Assembly (NCBI GenBank): GCA_947177735.1
Contig: CAMWVP010000019.1
Location: 1-32,273 of the forward strand
Direction of reading: 5' to 3'
Source of the DNA: an uncultured Clostridia bacterium
GTDB lineage: Bacteria > Bacillota > Clostridia > Oscillospirales > Ruminococcaceae
Length of the DNA stretch: 32,273 nucleotides
The notes beneath the pieces were generated by a model, which worked only from the letters and a program-made list of their open reading frames with translations, had not been told where the DNA came from and ran no database searches. Below, one piece after another: positions 31,301-32,273 of the stretch. How positions within the stretch are numbered: position 1 is the first letter of the stretch; the number at the start of each line of letters is the position of its first letter. Both the position numbers and the translations under genes were made by a program.

Positions 31301-32273
31301 CAGTCTAAGAAAACAGTCTCCTCCCCGTACTTGAACCGCTTGACCTCGATATTCGCCACAGCCTCGTCGATCATCCTGTCAAAGTCGAAGCTTTGCTCCG
31401 CCGCCAGCACCTCGTCGAACTTCGGTTTGGTGCGCGGGTGCTTGGGCGAAAATACCGTGCAGCAGTCCTCATAGGGCATTATCGAGGTCTCGTATGTGCC
31501 TATCTTCCGTGAGATATCCGTGATCTCGATCTTGTCCATTCCTATTACCGGACGAAAGACGGGGAGCTCCGCCGCCGCGTTCGTGCAGTACAGAGCCGGC
31601 AGGGTCTGACTTGCGACCTGTGCCAGGCTTTCGCCGGTGATTATCGCGCCGTAGCCGTCTCTCGCGCATATCCTGTTGGCGATCTTTACCATCAGCCTGC
31701 GCATCAGCACCGTGAAATACTGCTCGGGGCAGTGATCCCGCAGCGCCTCCTGGATCTCGGTAAACGGCACGCAATAAAAGATAATGTCCCCGCAGAATTC
31801 TGTCATCTCCTCGCAGAGCTTTTCGACCTTGAGCCGCGCTCTTTCGGAGGTGTACGGCGGACTTACATAGTGGATACAGTCCACGACCAGACCGCGCTTC
31901 GCCATCATATAGCCCGCGACGGGGGAGTCTATCCCTCCCGAGAGCATCAGAAGCGCCTTTCCGCTGCTGCCGACGGGCATACCGCCCGCGCCGGTTATCC
32001 GCTTAGCGGAGAGGTAAGCGCCGTTGTCGCGTATCTCCAGCCGCACGGTGACCTCGGGCTCGTGAACGTCCACTCCCAGATGAGGGAACGTGTCCAGAAC
32101 CGCGTCTCCGAGCTGCTGCTGTATCTCGGGCGACCTCATCGGGAACGTCTTATCCGAGCGCTTAGCCTCTACTTTAAAGGTTTTCGCGCCCCCGAGAGCG
32201 TCCTCCAGATATTCGCCGCGGTGCTGCACAACGACCGAAAAGTCCTTCGGGAACACCGCGCAGCGTTGAATAG
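31300..32273 (-). CDS. thiI: tRNA 4-thiouridine synthase (partial, N-terminus outside the window)
   Basis: ThiI adenylates U8 of tRNA and inserts sulfur, and in many bacteria also supplies sulfur for thiamine. The frame is open to the window edge; about 324 residues are seen, so part of the N-terminal ferredoxin-like/THUMP region is missing. The THUMP end (DVHEPEVTVRLEIRDNGAYL) is followed by the PP-loop LMLSGGIDSPVAGYMMAKRG and the adenylation domain with GESLAQVASQT and PEDCCTVF-like YEDCCTVFSPKHPRTKP. The C-terminal rhodanese domain of the E. coli type is absent, as usual in Firmicutes. The Cys pair EDCC is present. No iscS-like gene is in view. Confidence 0.93.
   Translation of the reverse strand, partial: IQRCAVFPKDFSVVVQHRGEYLEDALGGAKTFKVEAKRSDKTFPMRSPEIQQQLGDAVLDTFPHLGVDVHEPEVTVRLEIRDNGAYLSAKRITGAGGMPVGSSGKALLMLSGGIDSPVAGYMMAKRGLVVDCIHYVSPPYTSERARLKVEKLCEEMTEFCGDIIFYCVPFTEIQEALRDHCPEQYFTVLMRRLMVKIANRICARDGYGAIITGESLAQVASQTLPALYCTNAAAELPVFRPVIGMDKIEITDISRKIGTYETSIMPYEDCCTVFSPKHPRTKPKFDEVLAAEQSFDFDRMIDEAVANIEVKRFKYGEETVFLD

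Overview
The window looks like chromosomal DNA of a moderately GC-rich, low-GC-phylum Clostridia member, most likely Oscillospiraceae/Ruminococcaceae-like. The reasons are strong AGGAGG-type ribosome binding sites, a clustered type II fatty acid and acetyl-CoA carboxylase operon, a SpoIID-family protein, class B sortases, an ECF-type transporter module and Gram-positive-type intrinsic terminators. Species cannot be fixed from the sequence alone. I see no tRNA, rRNA, CRISPR, insertion sequence or prophage.

Layout. (1) 129-7575, plus strand: fabH-fabG-fabF-accB-fabZ-accC-accD-accA, tightly spaced and preceded by interleaved C4/G4 inverted repeats, then acpP with its own promoter and terminator. 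Together they make malonyl-CoA and elongate acyl-ACP; fabD and an enoyl reductase are not in view. (2) 7910-9283: a membrane-anchored GGDEF-EAL protein with a degenerate GGDEF site and an intact-looking EAL domain. (3) 9409-11716: a consensus promoter, an AT-richer gene for a secreted protein, and three small membrane proteins of which at least two are paralogues; unknown function. (4) 11770-17658: glycolytic genes pgk, tpiA and gpmI, interspersed with a membrane acyltransferase, a pentapeptide-repeat module fused in frame to tpiA, and a small membrane protein. (5) 17741-19119: an ECF-type sigma factor overlapping a single-pass membrane protein. (6) 19156-19414: a periodic array of covarying hairpins, with a further copy after gpmI. 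(7) 19441-24186: low-molecular-weight tyrosine phosphatase, a small hypothetical, EcfT, a Vat/CatB-type acetyltransferase, a double-domain EcfA-type ATPase, and a GNAT acetyltransferase gene split by an in-frame TGA. A bidirectional terminator follows.

(8) 24244-32273, minus strand, in transcription order: thiI (cut by the window edge), cinA C-domain/pncC, then four consecutive class B sortase genes, then a SpoIID-domain secreted protein. Two of the sortases (26926-28083 and 28189-29412) are a recent tandem duplication over their catalytic halves, but carry different Ser-rich spacers and N-termini. No LPXTG- or NPQTN-like sorting substrate is encoded in the window. This sortase/SpoIID array is the strongest candidate for an undescribed cell-surface system.

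The most unusual other observations are the pentapeptide-TIM fusion, the hairpin repeat family with compensatory changes, the TGA-split GNAT gene, the acetyltransferase embedded by ATGA overlap in the ECF transporter operon, and the pentad repeat in the ATPase linker.
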